Assembly: GCF_016765775.1 (NCBI RefSeq) | Contig: NZ_JAESVN010000001.1 | Coordinates: forward strand, 868,001 to 932,000 | Direction: 5' to 3' | Source of the DNA: Szabonella alba | GTDB lineage: Bacteria; Pseudomonadota; Alphaproteobacteria; Rhodobacterales; Rhodobacteraceae | DNA length: 64,000 nucleotides | Shown here: positions 1 through 7,621 of the stretch, in pieces | Layout of the letters: each line of letters begins with the position of its first letter | Numbering within the stretch: the first letter of the stretch is position 1 | Translations under genes and position numbers: made by a program | The notes under the pieces: model-generated | The model's input: only the letters and a program-made list of their open reading frames with translations | What the model was told of the DNA's origin: nothing | The model's database searches: none

Positions 1-398
1 GGCACCGCGCCGGTCAGAGGGCTGCGACGACGGGGCAGGGGGGTGACATTGCTGCCGCCCTCCTCTGCTGATTGGGCCATAGGACTGTCCATCACGCTGC
101 GCAGAAGCCGTTCGGGCACCGGGCCGGCGGCGAAGGCTGCGCGCAGATCGGCCGCCCCTGTCTCGAACAGCGCAAGCCGCGCGGTCAGTTCGGGGTCGGC
201 CGCGATGCGGCGGCGCAACGCGGTTGCGGTTTCCCCGGAAAGTTCGTCATCGGCCAGCGCCATCAGCATGTCATCCGTCACTTCCTCCGGGCCAGTCCCG
301 CCCGGTCCGCTTGTCCCTGTCATCGCCTGCCCCGTTGTCGCCTGCCCCGTTGTCGCCTGCCCAGTCATCGGCTGCCCAGTCATCGGCTGTCCTGTCAT
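1..398 (-). CDS. Anti-sigma factor, N-terminal part (cut by window edge)
   Basis: The frame is open from the ATG at 398 down to base 1, giving 132 visible residues without a stop. The ATG overlaps the TGA of the upstream ECF sigma gene (ATGA), so the two are translationally coupled. Residues 1-25 are five copies of a five-residue repeat of the form (M/T)TGQ(P/A), then a Gly/Pro-rich stretch. From about residue 38 comes a helical segment with DDMLMALADDELSG followed by an Arg-rich helix and AADPELTARL, the usual N-terminal pattern of anti-sigma factors of ECF systems. It is presumed to bind and hold the sigma factor. No Cys-based zinc-binding motif is visible in the part present. Family assignment rests on this pattern plus the sigma neighbour. 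Translation could also begin at a later repeat ATG (383, 368 or 323). Confidence 0.72.
   Translation of the reverse strand, partial: MTGQPMTGQPMTGQATTGQATTGQAMTGTSGPGGTGPEEVTDDMLMALADDELSGETATALRRRIAADPELTARLALFETGAADLRAAFAAGPVPERLLRSVMDSPMAQSAEEGGSNVTPLPRRRSPLTGAV
324..398 (-). repeat. 15-bp tandem repeat at the 5' end of the anti-sigma gene
   Basis: Five consecutive 15-bp units encode MTGQP, MTGQP, MTGQA, TTGQA, TTGQA; a degenerate sixth unit (MTGTS) follows at 309-323. The period is a multiple of three, so unit gain or loss would keep the frame while changing the number of in-frame ATG codons. Confidence 0.9.
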
Positions 399-919
399 CG
401 GGTCTCCCCTTTCCTGATCGCGCGTCCTTTACCTGCCGCCAGGGCTTCGGCCAGCGCAAGGCGGCCCCGTGACAGGCGGCTCATCACCGTGCCCTCGGGA
501 ATGTCCAGCGCTTCGGCCACCTCGCGGTAGCGCATCCCCTCGACACAGACGAGCATCAACACGATACGCTGGTCCTCGGGCAGGCTGTCCATCGCCCGGC
601 GCACCTCGGCCAGATGCAGGCGGTCTTCGGTCACCCGCCGCCCATCCGTGCCGATCAATGCCGGGCTGTCCTCAAGATCCGCGATATCGGCGGTTTCACG
701 GCGCGCGCGATGCTGGTCGATCCAGGCATTGCGCAGAATGCGGAACATCCACGCGTCAAGCCGGGTGCCGGGCGTATAGCCCCCGATATTGCGCAGCGCC
801 TTCTCGCAGGTGATCTGCACCAGATCATCCGCCCGGTCCTGCGCCCGGGTCAGGCTGCGGGCAAAGGCGCGCAGCCGGGGCAGAAGGGCGATCATTTCGG
901 ATCTGACAGGATCGGACAC
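395..919 (-). CDS. ECF-family RNA polymerase sigma factor
   Basis: 174 residues, normal for an extracytoplasmic-function sigma factor. Region 2 lies at about residues 10-75 (core-binding helices, then DAWMFRILRNAWIDQHR). Region 4 is at about 112-165, with the helix-turn-helix YREVAEALDIPEGTVMSRLSRGR. The GTG at 919 is chosen because AAAGG sits about 8 bases upstream; an in-frame ATG at residue 9 is the alternative. It is coupled by ATGA to the anti-sigma gene and is divergent from a subtilase gene. ECF factors of this type direct transcription of an envelope or stress regulon after release from the anti-sigma factor. The inducing signal cannot be read from the sequence. Confidence 0.93.
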   Translation of the reverse strand: MSDPVRSEMIALLPRLRAFARSLTRAQDRADDLVQITCEKALRNIGGYTPGTRLDAWMFRILRNAWIDQHRARRETADIADLEDSPALIGTDGRRVTEDRLHLAEVRRAMDSLPEDQRIVLMLVCVEGMRYREVAEALDIPEGTVMSRLSRGRLALAEALAAGKGRAIRKGETR

Positions 920-1054
920 GGAAAAACCTTTGTCTTCGGGACCATCTTGCAGGCAGAACGCCGCAGGATTGCGTCTTATTCCCGCCCCATGCCAGAATAT
1001 TTTGCGGATCCCATGATCCGGGCGGCGACGGCTGCGCTATCCGTCTGCGAATGC

Positions 1055-1080
1055 GGAATGAAACGGTCTTTCCTTTCGTT
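1055..1080 (+). promoter_or_regulatory. Possible ECF-type promoter for the subtilase gene
   Basis: GGAAT-N17-CGTT lies about 70 bases upstream of the subtilase start and resembles the GGAAC/CGTT pattern of alphaproteobacterial stress ECF promoters, with one mismatch in the -35 part. The location, between a sigma gene and its divergent neighbour, is suggestive only. Confidence 0.25.
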
Positions 1081-1152
1081 CCATGGTGAGGGCCGCATGA
1101 CGGATGGTCAAAGCGGGCGACAGGATCGGGAACTGGCAAGGAAGGACACGCC

Positions 1153-2535
1153 ATGGCGAAAAGGCGGGGCGGAAACGAAGCGGATCCCATGGCGAATACG
1201 GGGAAAGCCATTAAGGGGCCAGACGCGGTGGACAGCCGCCGCCGCGCATTGTTGCGGCGGATCGGGCTGGCCGCGCCGATGGCCTATCTCGCCCCGGCGC
1301 TGACCGGGATCGGAACGGCCCATGCCTCTGGCGGGTCCGGGGGGTCGGGGGGCGGATCGGGACCTTCGGGCCGGAGCGGCGGTGAAGGGCGTGGCCGAGG
1401 CCGCACCCGGCAGCCGGTGCGGCAGCCCGCGCGGCAGGCGCCGCGTGCCGCCCCGCCACCGCCCGAGATCGTGGCAATCCTGCCCGGTGACATCGCGCCC
1501 GAGGCGCTGGCGGCAGCGGGCTATCCGGTGCTGGCCCGGACAGGCCTGCCCCGGGCGGGCGGGCTGCTGCTGCGGCTGGGGCTTCCTCCGGGCCGCAGCA
1601 TCGCGGTGGCGCAGGCCGAACTGGCGGCACTCTTTCCCACGATGATCGCTGATGGCAATGCGCTTTACGCGCCCGAGGAATTTCTGTGCGGTCCCGAAGG
1701 CTGCGCCGCGCAGGAGATGATCGGCTGGGCCGGATGGCCCAGTGCGTTGTCCCCGAAAATCGGCATGGTCGATACCGGCATCAATACCGGTCATGACGCG
1801 CTGGCGGGTCAGCGGCTGGTGGTGCGGCAGGTCGAACTGGCCGAGCGCGCGGCGGCGGGACGCCAGCATGGCACCGCGGTTGCGGCAATGCTGGTGGGGC
1901 GGCTGGACAGCCGGGTGCCGGGCCTGCTGCCGCTGGCGGAACTTCATGCGGTCGAGGCCTTCCACACCACGCCGCAAGGCGACCGCGCCGATGCCTTCGC
2001 GCTGGCGCAGGCGGTGGATCTGCTGGTCGGGGACGGCGTTGCGGTCATCAACCTGTCGCTGTCCGGGCCCGACAATGCGGTGCTGCGCCGGGTGGTGCAA
2101 CTGGCCGCAGGGGCGGGGGTGGCGCTGGTCGCGGCGGCGGGCAATGGCGGGCCGGGGGCGGAACCCGCCTTTCCCGCCGCATGGCCCGAGGTGATTGCCG
2201 TCACGGCGGTCGATGCCCGTGAAAGGGTCTGGCGGCAGGCCAATCAGGGTGCCTATATCCACTTCGCGGCACCCGGGGTGGGGCTTTGGACGGCGGCCTC
2301 GATCTCGGGGGGGCGGCTGCGTTCGGGCACGTCCTATGCAGCCCCTTTCGTCACCGCCTCGCTGGCGGTTTCACGGCTGCGCCAGCCCGAAACCGCCCTG
2401 ACAGATGTGGTCGACGGGCTGATCGGCTGCGCGCGGGATCTGGGCGAGGCCGGGTTCGATCCGGTCTATGGGCACGGTTTGATCCAGGCCCCGGGGCAAT
2501 GCAGCGCGGATGAATTCCTGACCAGTGGTGAGTGA
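1153..2535 (+). CDS. S8 family (subtilisin-like) serine protease, probably Tat-exported
   Basis: 460 residues. A double-arginine N-region (SRRRALLRR, about residues 28-36) precedes a hydrophobic stretch ending near THAHAS-like small residues at about 57, which looks like a Tat-type signal. A Gly/Ser/Arg- and Pro-rich linker covers about 58-105. The S8 catalytic triad is complete: Asp207 in IGMVDTGIN, His239 in QHGTAVAAM and Ser394 in SGTSYAAP; the oxyanion Asn is in AAGNGGPG. The domain after the linker is shorter than in full subtilisins and has no obvious C-terminal add-on. The ATG at 1153 has an AAGGAAGGA ribosome-binding site; ATG 1189 is in frame too. It is divergent from the ECF sigma gene and may be part of that regulon. 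The substrate is unknown. Confidence 0.88.
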   Translation: MAKRRGGNEADPMANTGKAIKGPDAVDSRRRALLRRIGLAAPMAYLAPALTGIGTAHASGGSGGSGGGSGPSGRSGGEGRGRGRTRQPVRQPARQAPRAAPPPPEIVAILPGDIAPEALAAAGYPVLARTGLPRAGGLLLRLGLPPGRSIAVAQAELAALFPTMIADGNALYAPEEFLCGPEGCAAQEMIGWAGWPSALSPKIGMVDTGINTGHDALAGQRLVVRQVELAERAAAGRQHGTAVAAMLVGRLDSRVPGLLPLAELHAVEAFHTTPQGDRADAFALAQAVDLLVGDGVAVINLSLSGPDNAVLRRVVQLAAGAGVALVAAAGNGGPGAEPAFPAAWPEVIAVTAVDARERVWRQANQGAYIHFAAPGVGLWTAASISGGRLRSGTSYAAPFVTASLAVSRLRQPETALTDVVDGLIGCARDLGEAGFDPVYGHGLIQAPGQCSADEFLTSGE

Positions 2536-2612
2536 GCCTGCGGTGCCCTGTTCGGGGCCTGAGTGTCGGCGGGAAAAGGGGCGCTGCCCCTCGGCCCTTG
2601 CGGGGGGACATA

Positions 2613-2642
2613 CCCCGAGGTCTTTCGATCAGGATGAAAGGC
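2613..2642 (+). repeat. Intergenic repeat element, copy A
   Basis: CCCCGAGG followed by TCTTTCGATCAGGATGAAAG. This matches copy B at 31037-31066 (CCCGAGGTATTTTCGCCAAG then ATGAAAG) and, in reverse orientation, the core at 25761-25782. A GC-rich hairpin (GGGGCGCTGCCCC) precedes it. It lies between the convergent subtilase and a small exported-protein gene. Confidence 0.6.
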
Positions 2643-2682
2643 CCGGCCCCCGGGGCTGTGGAGCCCGGGGCTGTTGAGGCGG

Positions 2683-3069
2683 TCAGTTCGCTGCTGCGGC
2701 CGCTGTTGCGGGGGGCGGCGGGGCGGCTGCAGGGGTGCGGCGCGTGGTCTTGGTCACGCCCAGCCCGGCCGAGAAATCGACCCCGCGCTGTTCCAGATCA
2801 AGCCCCATATCGAGACCGATATAGGCATTGCGCATCAGATAGGCCACGCCAAGGGTCGGGCGGATGCGCTGCGAGCGGAAGACATAGTCCAGCCCGACCG
2901 AGGCCGCCGCGCGATCCCGGCGGTCATCGGAAAAGATCCGCATGCCAAGTGCGGATTCCCCGCCGAACAGGATGCTGACCCCCACGCCGACCGTCGGATC
3001 GGCCTTGGCGGGCGTAGCCAGTGGCAGGCAGAGGCCCAGAAGAAGGGCGAGCGCGGGGCGAAGAGGCAT
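2683..3069 (-). CDS. Small exported protein, possible outer-membrane or surface protein, function unknown
   Basis: 128 residues from the ATG at 3069 (GGAG about 9 bases upstream). Longer in-frame extensions reaching 3225 lack signal-peptide character and were not used. Residues 1-24 form a clear Sec signal peptide (MPLRPALALLLGLCLPLATPAKA). The mature part is short and has alternating beta-like segments (VGVGVSILFGGESALGMRIF, GLDYVFRSQRIRPTLGVAYLM), then a Thr/Ala/Pro-rich tail. The pattern resembles a small beta-barrel or a porin-like fragment. I do not recognise a named family. It is divergent from the LpxR-like gene, which suggests a shared envelope role. Confidence 0.6.
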   Translation of the reverse strand: MPLRPALALLLGLCLPLATPAKADPTVGVGVSILFGGESALGMRIFSDDRRDRAAASVGLDYVFRSQRIRPTLGVAYLMRNAYIGLDMGLDLEQRGVDFSAGLGVTKTTRRTPAAAPPPPATAAAAAN

Positions 3070-3220
3070 CGGAAACACTCCATGTGAACTGGCCGGATTG
3101 TTTCGAATCTGCGCCTCTGGCAGCGGGCTGTCAATCATGCATCCCCCGAACATCCCCCGACGCTTCCCTGTGGCCTGCGCGCGACAGACTGTCACCCGAA
3201 CGGCACAGACCCGGCGTGCG

Positions 3221-3236
3221 ATCACGCTGGCGTGAT
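3221..3236. promoter_or_regulatory. Perfect inverted repeat between divergent envelope genes
   Basis: ATCACGC-TG-GCGTGAT is a perfect 7-2-7 palindrome. It sits about 150 bases upstream of the small exported protein and 75 upstream of the LpxR-like gene, a typical place for a shared operator. The binding factor is unknown. Confidence 0.4.
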
Positions 3237-3309
3237 GGTTTGGCTTTGTGAAAGGCGCGGGATCGGCCAGAACTGGCGCTCTGGGTGGGGCCCAACGGGA
3301 CGTGACAGG

Positions 3310-4230
3310 ATGCGCAAGGCTTTGCTTGCGGTCTGTGCTGTGCTTGCGGTTCTGGCCTCTCCGGTTTCCGGGCAGACGTCAGAGCGTGCGACGCTTGGCA
3401 TCGGCCGGTTCTTCAACAATGATGCGATCGGCGATGGCCGGGACCGCTGGCGCAGCGGATCCTATGCGGTCAGCCTGCTGCGCGGGCCGGGCTGGTCTTA
3501 TGCGCTGCCGCCGCGATTTGGCGAGATCCTGGAATTCCGCCTGCGCAGCGAAATCATCGCACCGGCAAGCCTGACCAATCCCGCCGCCGGGGATCGCCGC
3601 TATGTCGGCGTGCTGTCGCTGGGGATGCATACGCATTTTTCACTGGGTCAGGCCGAGGCGCGGCTGGGGCTGGATCTGGTCGCGACCGGCCGGCAGACCG
3701 GGGTCGGGCGGCTTCAGCGCGCCGCGCACCGGGTGTTCGGGCTGCAATCCCCCGATCCGGTTCTGGCCGGGCAGATCGGCAATGCGGTCCATCCGACGCT
3801 TTCGGCCGAAATCGGCCGCAGCTTCGATCTGGGCGACCGCGCGCGCCTGCGGCCCTTCGTTGAGGCGCAGGCCGGGGTCGAGACCTATCTGCGGGCCGGG
3901 GCCGATCTGACCTTCGGCCAGTTCGGGCAGGGCGCGCTGATGCTGCGCGATCAGGTCACCGGGCAGCGCTATTCCGGCATCCGGGGCGATGAGACGCGCG
4001 GCATGAGTGTCTTGCTGGGGGGCGATATCGCCCATATCCATGACAGCGCCTATTTGCCCGATGGCGGGGCGGCGGTGCTGGAACCGACGCGCAGCCGCCT
4101 GCGGGCGGGCCTGCATTGGCGGGGTGAGAAATCCGAGATCTTCTATGGGATTACCCGGCTTGGGCGTGAGTTCAAGGGCCAGCCCACGGCGCAGACCGTC
4201 GGATCACTGCGCCTGCGGTTACGGTTCTGA
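3310..4230 (+). CDS. Lipid A deacylase LpxR family protein
   Basis: 306 residues from the ATG at 3310; the upstream in-frame extension is not signal-like. Residues 1-20 are a signal peptide (MRKALLAVCAVLAVLASPVSG). The early mature part has the LpxR-type signature FNNDAIGDGRDRWRSGSY, and the region ending VGVLSLGMHTHF fits the family's second conserved block. Amphipathic strands follow to the terminal residues LRLRLRF, with the C-terminal Phe expected of outer-membrane beta barrels. LpxR enzymes remove the 3'-acyloxyacyl chain of lipid A in the outer membrane. Activity here is inferred from the family. The divergent partner is also an exported protein. Confidence 0.78.
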   Translation: MRKALLAVCAVLAVLASPVSGQTSERATLGIGRFFNNDAIGDGRDRWRSGSYAVSLLRGPGWSYALPPRFGEILEFRLRSEIIAPASLTNPAAGDRRYVGVLSLGMHTHFSLGQAEARLGLDLVATGRQTGVGRLQRAAHRVFGLQSPDPVLAGQIGNAVHPTLSAEIGRSFDLGDRARLRPFVEAQAGVETYLRAGADLTFGQFGQGALMLRDQVTGQRYSGIRGDETRGMSVLLGGDIAHIHDSAYLPDGGAAVLEPTRSRLRAGLHWRGEKSEIFYGITRLGREFKGQPTAQTVGSLRLRLRF

Positions 4231-4263
4231 CGGGCGATGCGCCGGGGCGTAGCTTTCCGGCGA

Positions 4264-4336
4264 CTGTGACATTCCGGTCATATCGTCCTGTGACATATGG
4301 TGGTAAGATCATCTGATAAAGCGCTGATAAAAGCGC
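4264..4336 (+). promoter_or_regulatory. Direct repeats upstream of the Hint-domain gene
   Basis: CTGTGACAT occurs twice (4264-4272 and 4288-4296), 24 bases apart. It is followed by a second pair, TGATAAAGCGC / TGATAAAAGCGC (4314-4336). Local base composition is AT-rich against the surroundings. This is probably the promoter and control region of the gene at 4373; the factor is unknown. Confidence 0.35.
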
Positions 4337-4372
4337 AAGAAACAGAAACGATAGAGAGCAGGCAAACAGGCA

Positions 4373-5470
4373 ATGACAACGGGCTGTGGGGGCACGTTCG
4401 TCATCTCCTGGTCGCAAACCGAGACAGATGGCCTTCGCGCCGCCTCCCCGGAACATCTTGCCGTCGGTGCCGCATGGCGCTGGACAGGTGAGGCTGTTCG
4501 CGTGGACGGTGTACCGGGACTTCTGCATCTGGATGCGCCCCGGGGGGCGACGGAGCTGAGAGAGCGGGCGGCGCGCGGTTTGCGCAGGCTGATCGGGGTG
4601 GCGATCCTTGGAAAGGGGCGGCCGAGTTTTCCGGATGAGGCACCGCCAGACCGGGAAAGCAACGCGGAGCACGAGAACGAAGAACCGGGTTTCGTGCTGA
4701 CCGACGGGCGCGCGGCCTATACCGCGACAATCATCGAGGTTCCCGATACCGGGGCGCGGCTTGTGATGTTTCTGGGCGGGATGCCGCCCGAAGGGCGCGA
4801 TCTGTGGATCGTGCGGCATATGCAGGGCCGGGCGATGGCGCCGGTTCAGGCGGCAGAGTCCGGGGCGGGGGTGATCTGCTTTGCGCCCGGCACAAGGATC
4901 CGGACCGCCGGTGGCGCCTGCCTGATCGAGGATCTGCGCCCGGGCGACAGGATCGTGACGCGGGACAGCGGAGCCGAGGCGGTTCTGTGGACCGGGCAGC
5001 GGCGTATGTCGGGGGCCCGGCTGCATGCGATGCCGCATCTGCGGCCGATCCGGCTGCGCGGCGATGCGCTTGGGTCCGGGCGGCCCGATCAGGACCTGCT
5101 GGTTTCACCGCAACACCGGATGCTGCTGCGGGGGGCTGCGGCGCAGGCGCTGTTCAACACGCCCGAAGTGCTGGTCGCGGCCGAAGATCTGGTGAATGGC
5201 CGGACGATCACCGTCGATCACAGCCTGCGGGAAGTCACTTATGTCCATATCCTGCTGGAACGGCATCAGGTGATCTGGGCCAATGGTCTGGAAACCGAAA
5301 GCTTCCATCCGTCAAACGCGGCACTGGACAGTATCGCGCCCGATCAGCGCAGCGGTCTGCTGGCGATCCTGCCGGAACTGGCGGGGGATCCGCTGGCCTA
5401 TGGCGATTTCGCGCGCCGCAACCTGACCGCAGCCGAGGCCGCGATCCTGCGGCACGATCTGGCGGCCTGA
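4373..5470 (+). CDS. Hint (Hedgehog/intein-type) domain protein
   Basis: 365 residues. A Hint_2-type domain spans about 165-320. It starts with CFAPGTRIRTAGG (the nucleophile-like Cys at the domain start), continues EDLRPGDRIVTRDSG, has LLVSPQHRMLLR with the conserved His, and ends near YVHILLERHQVIWANGLETESFHPS. The preceding about 160 residues have no family I recognise and no signal peptide. Such stand-alone Hint proteins are common in Rhodobacterales and are thought to autocleave, but no intein splice partner or C-terminal extein with the usual His-Asn end is seen. About 45 residues follow the domain. The gene has its own promoter region with direct repeats and does not appear to be in an operon with rpsD. 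Confidence 0.8.
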   Translation: MTTGCGGTFVISWSQTETDGLRAASPEHLAVGAAWRWTGEAVRVDGVPGLLHLDAPRGATELRERAARGLRRLIGVAILGKGRPSFPDEAPPDRESNAEHENEEPGFVLTDGRAAYTATIIEVPDTGARLVMFLGGMPPEGRDLWIVRHMQGRAMAPVQAAESGAGVICFAPGTRIRTAGGACLIEDLRPGDRIVTRDSGAEAVLWTGQRRMSGARLHAMPHLRPIRLRGDALGSGRPDQDLLVSPQHRMLLRGAAAQALFNTPEVLVAAEDLVNGRTITVDHSLREVTYVHILLERHQVIWANGLETESFHPSNAALDSIAPDQRSGLLAILPELAGDPLAYGDFARRNLTAAEAAILRHDLAA

Positions 5471-5488
5471 GACTGTGTCATTGGCCGG

Positions 5489-5516
5489 TTGACACCGGCA
5501 ATGTCGCCTGTATAAG
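5489..5516 (+). promoter_or_regulatory. Sigma-70 promoter of rpsD
   Basis: TTGACA (5489-5494), 16-base spacer, TATAAG (5511-5516). It is followed by a 138-base leader before the rpsD start. Confidence 0.65.
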
Positions 5517-5528
5517 CGCGCCATCGGT

Positions 5529-5552
5529 CCCGGAGGCATTCTCCGGGGCTTT
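5529..5552 (+). promoter_or_regulatory. Terminator-like hairpin in the rpsD leader
   Basis: CCCGGAG-GCATT-CTCCGGG followed by GCTTTTC, with a 7-bp perfect stem. It lies just downstream of the rpsD promoter and upstream of the coding region, where it could act as an attenuator or as part of an r-protein leader. A second small stem (CCCCGCAAGGGG) follows at 5570-5581. Confidence 0.45.
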
Positions 5553-5654
5553 TCATTGGTGTTGGTGGACCCCGCAAGGGGAAGCCTGTCGCCCGAAGGC
5601 AAGGTGGCCCGAGGGAAAGGACAACGCCCTCGCATAATTGCAAGGAGATCAGCG

Positions 5655-6275
5655 GTGACCAAACGCACCTCTGCCAAATACAAGATCGACCGCCGCATGG
5701 GCGAAAACATCTGGGGCCGTCCGAAATCCCCGGTGAACAAGCGTGAATACGGACCCGGCCAGCACGGCCAGCGCCGCAAGAACAAGCTGTCGGATTTCGG
5801 CACGCAGCTGCGCGCCAAGCAGAAGCTGAAGGGCTATTACGGCGATCTGACCGAAAAGCAGTTCCGCAAGATCTATGGTGAGGCCGAGCGCGTCAAGGGT
5901 GACACCGGTGAGAACCTTGTCGGTCTGCTGGAGCGTCGTCTGGATGCCATCATCTATCGCGCGAAATTCGTGCCGACCGTCTTTGCCGCGCGCCAGTTCG
6001 TGAACCATGGCCATATCACGGTGAACGGCAAGCGCGTGAACATCGCGTCCTACCGCTGCAAGGAAGGCGATGTCGTCGCCGTCAAGGACAGCTCGCGTCA
6101 GCTGGCCATCGTACTGGAAGCCGTCGCGCTGGCCGAACGTGACGTGCCCGACTATCTGGAAGTCGATCACAACAAGATGACTGCGACCTTCGTGCGCACC
6201 CCGTCGCTGGGCGATGTGCCCTATCCGGTGGTGATGGAGCCGAACCTCGTCGTCGAATATTACGCCAAGAACTGA
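5655..6275 (+). CDS. rpsD: 30S ribosomal protein S4
   Basis: 206 residues, the normal size. The N-terminus [22 protein letters not shown], the block [17 protein letters not shown] and the S4 RNA-binding domain ([34 protein letters not shown], about residues 94-128) identify it. The start is a GTG at 5655 with AAGGAG ten bases upstream. S4 binds 16S rRNA early in 30S assembly and in many bacteria represses its own mRNA. The gene is monocistronic here, with its own promoter, leader hairpin and a strong terminator. Confidence 0.98.
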   Translation: MTKRTSAKYKIDRRMGENIWGRPKSPVNKREYGPGQHGQRRKNKLSDFGTQLRAKQKLKGYYGDLTEKQFRKIYGEAERVKGDTGENLVGLLERRLDAIIYRAKFVPTVFAARQFVNHGHITVNGKRVNIASYRCKEGDVVAVKDSSRQLAIVLEAVALAERDVPDYLEVDHNKMTATFVRTPSLGDVPYPVVMEPNLVVEYYAKN

Positions 6276-6298
6276 TCCGGTTCAGGGTGGAGCTTTGG

Positions 6299-6327
6299 AA
6301 AAGGCCGCAGGAAACTGCGGCCTTTTT
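6299..6327 (+). terminator. Rho-independent terminator of rpsD
   Basis: AAAAGGCCGCAG-GAAA-CTGCGGCCTTTTT: 12-bp stem with a GAAA tetraloop and a T run, 24 bases after the rpsD stop. Confidence 0.93.
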
Positions 6328-6472
6328 GCTTTGTGGCTGCGCCCGGCGGTCAGGCAGCGCCACGCCGACACGCCGACGCGCCGACCTGAAAACCGGCGCC
6401 CGAACCCGCGCATCCGGGCCGGACGCGCCACGCCAAGGGTGGCCCTGCGGCACCAGTCCCGCGATTGCACAG

Positions 6473-6522
6473 CTTGCCACTGGCAAGAGCACCGATCTCC
6501 CGCTAACAAGGCCGCAGCCTTG
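6473..6522 (+). promoter_or_regulatory. Two successive hairpins in the hisC leader
   Basis: CTTGCC-ACT-GGCAAG (6473-6487) and CAAGGC-CGCA-GCCTTG (6507-6522). The second stem directly abuts the GGGGGAG ribosome-binding site (about 6522-6528) of hisC, so it could affect translation initiation. No known riboswitch class was recognised. Confidence 0.35.
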
Positions 6523-6535
6523 GGGGAGTGCCAAA

Positions 6536-7621
6536 ATGACTTCGGAAATCCGGCCCCAGCCCGGTATACTTGATATTGCCCTCTACGAGGGTGGCGCGGC
6601 GCATGTGCCGGGCGTGGCCAATGCGGTCAAGCTGTCCTCGAATGAAAACCCCTTTGGCCCTTCCGACAAGGCGAAAGAGGCGTTTTCCCGCGCGGTGCAT
6701 CAGTTGCACCGCTATCCGTCGACCGATCACGCGGCCCTGCGGCAGGCGATTGGCGAGGTGCATGGGCTGGAGCCTTCGCAGATCATCTGCGGTGTCGGCT
6801 CGGATGAGATCATCCATTTCCTGTGTCAGGCCTATGCCGGGCCGGGGGATGAGGTGCTGTTCACCGAACACGGGTTCCTGATGTATCGCATCTCGGCGCT
6901 GGCGGCGGGGGCGACCCCGGTCGAGGTGCGTGAACGTGACCGCACCACGGATGTCGAGGCGCTGCTGGCGGCGGCGAACGCGCGCACGAAACTGGTTTTC
7001 ATCGCTAATCCCAACAATCCGACCGGCACGATGATTTCCATGGCCGAGGTCGAACATCTGGCCGCGAACCTGCCACAGCAGGCGATCCTTGTGCTGGACG
7101 GAGCCTATGCCGAATATGTCGATGGCTATGATGGCGGGGCCGAGATCATCGGGCGGCGCGGCAATGTCGTGATGACGCGGACATTTTCCAAGATTTACGG
7201 GTTGGGCGGGCTGCGCATCGGCTGGGGTTACGGCCCGCGCGCGATCATCGACGTTCTGAACCGTCTGCGGGGGCCGTTCAACCTGTCGGCGGCGCAGCTT
7301 GAGGCCGCCGAGGCCGCCGTTCGCGATCAGGATCATGTGAACCGCTGCCGCAGCGAAAATGCGCGGCTGCGCGTCTGGCTGGCCGAGGCATTGGCGGAAC
7401 ATGGCGTATCCTCGGACACCTCGCTTGCCAATTTCGTGCTGGCGCGGTTCCATGATGCGGCAGAGGCCGAGGCCTGCGACGAATGGCTGCGTGAACAGGG
7501 GCTGATCGTGCGGCGGGTCGCGGGCTACAAATTGCCGCAATGCCTGCGCATCACGGTCGGCGATGAAAGCGCCTGCCGCCGGGTCGCGCATGCGGTGGGA
7601 CAGTTCAAGGGCAATCGCTGA
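6536..7621 (+). CDS. hisC: Histidinol-phosphate / aromatic aminotransferase
   Basis: 361 residues, a PLP-dependent class-II aminotransferase of the HisC family. Visible motifs: [13 protein letters not shown] (N-terminus), NPNNPTGT, the aspartate in LDGAYAEY, the PLP lysine in [15 protein letters not shown], and the substrate Arg near CLRITVG. The ATG at 6536 is chosen for its GGGGGAG ribosome-binding site and family N-terminus. It converts imidazole-acetol phosphate to histidinol phosphate. In many alphaproteobacteria the same enzyme also transaminates 4-hydroxyphenylpyruvate or phenylpyruvate. The 1-base overlap with tyrA supports a tyrosine/phenylalanine role here. Confidence 0.93.
   Translation: MTSEIRPQPGILDIALYEGGAAHVPGVANAVKLSSNENPFGPSDKAKEAFSRAVHQLHRYPSTDHAALRQAIGEVHGLEPSQIICGVGSDEIIHFLCQAYAGPGDEVLFTEHGFLMYRISALAAGATPVEVRERDRTTDVEALLAAANARTKLVFIANPNNPTGTMISMAEVEHLAANLPQQAILVLDGAYAEYVDGYDGGAEIIGRRGNVVMTRTFSKIYGLGGLRIGWGYGPRAIIDVLNRLRGPFNLSAAQLEAAEAAVRDQDHVNRCRSENARLRVWLAEALAEHGVSSDTSLANFVLARFHDAAEAEACDEWLREQGLIVRRVAGYKLPQCLRITVGDESACRRVAHAVGQFKGNR

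Noticed and set aside
324-398. Tandem repeat considered as CRISPR or microsatellite phase switch
   Set aside because: There are no spacers, and the unit is 15 bases and coding; on and off switching by frame cannot occur because the period is a multiple of three.
43-417. Plus-strand frame with repeated CPVV/CPVI units
   Set aside because: It is the complement of the repeat in the anti-sigma gene; the minus-strand reading gives a coupled gene with the expected motif.
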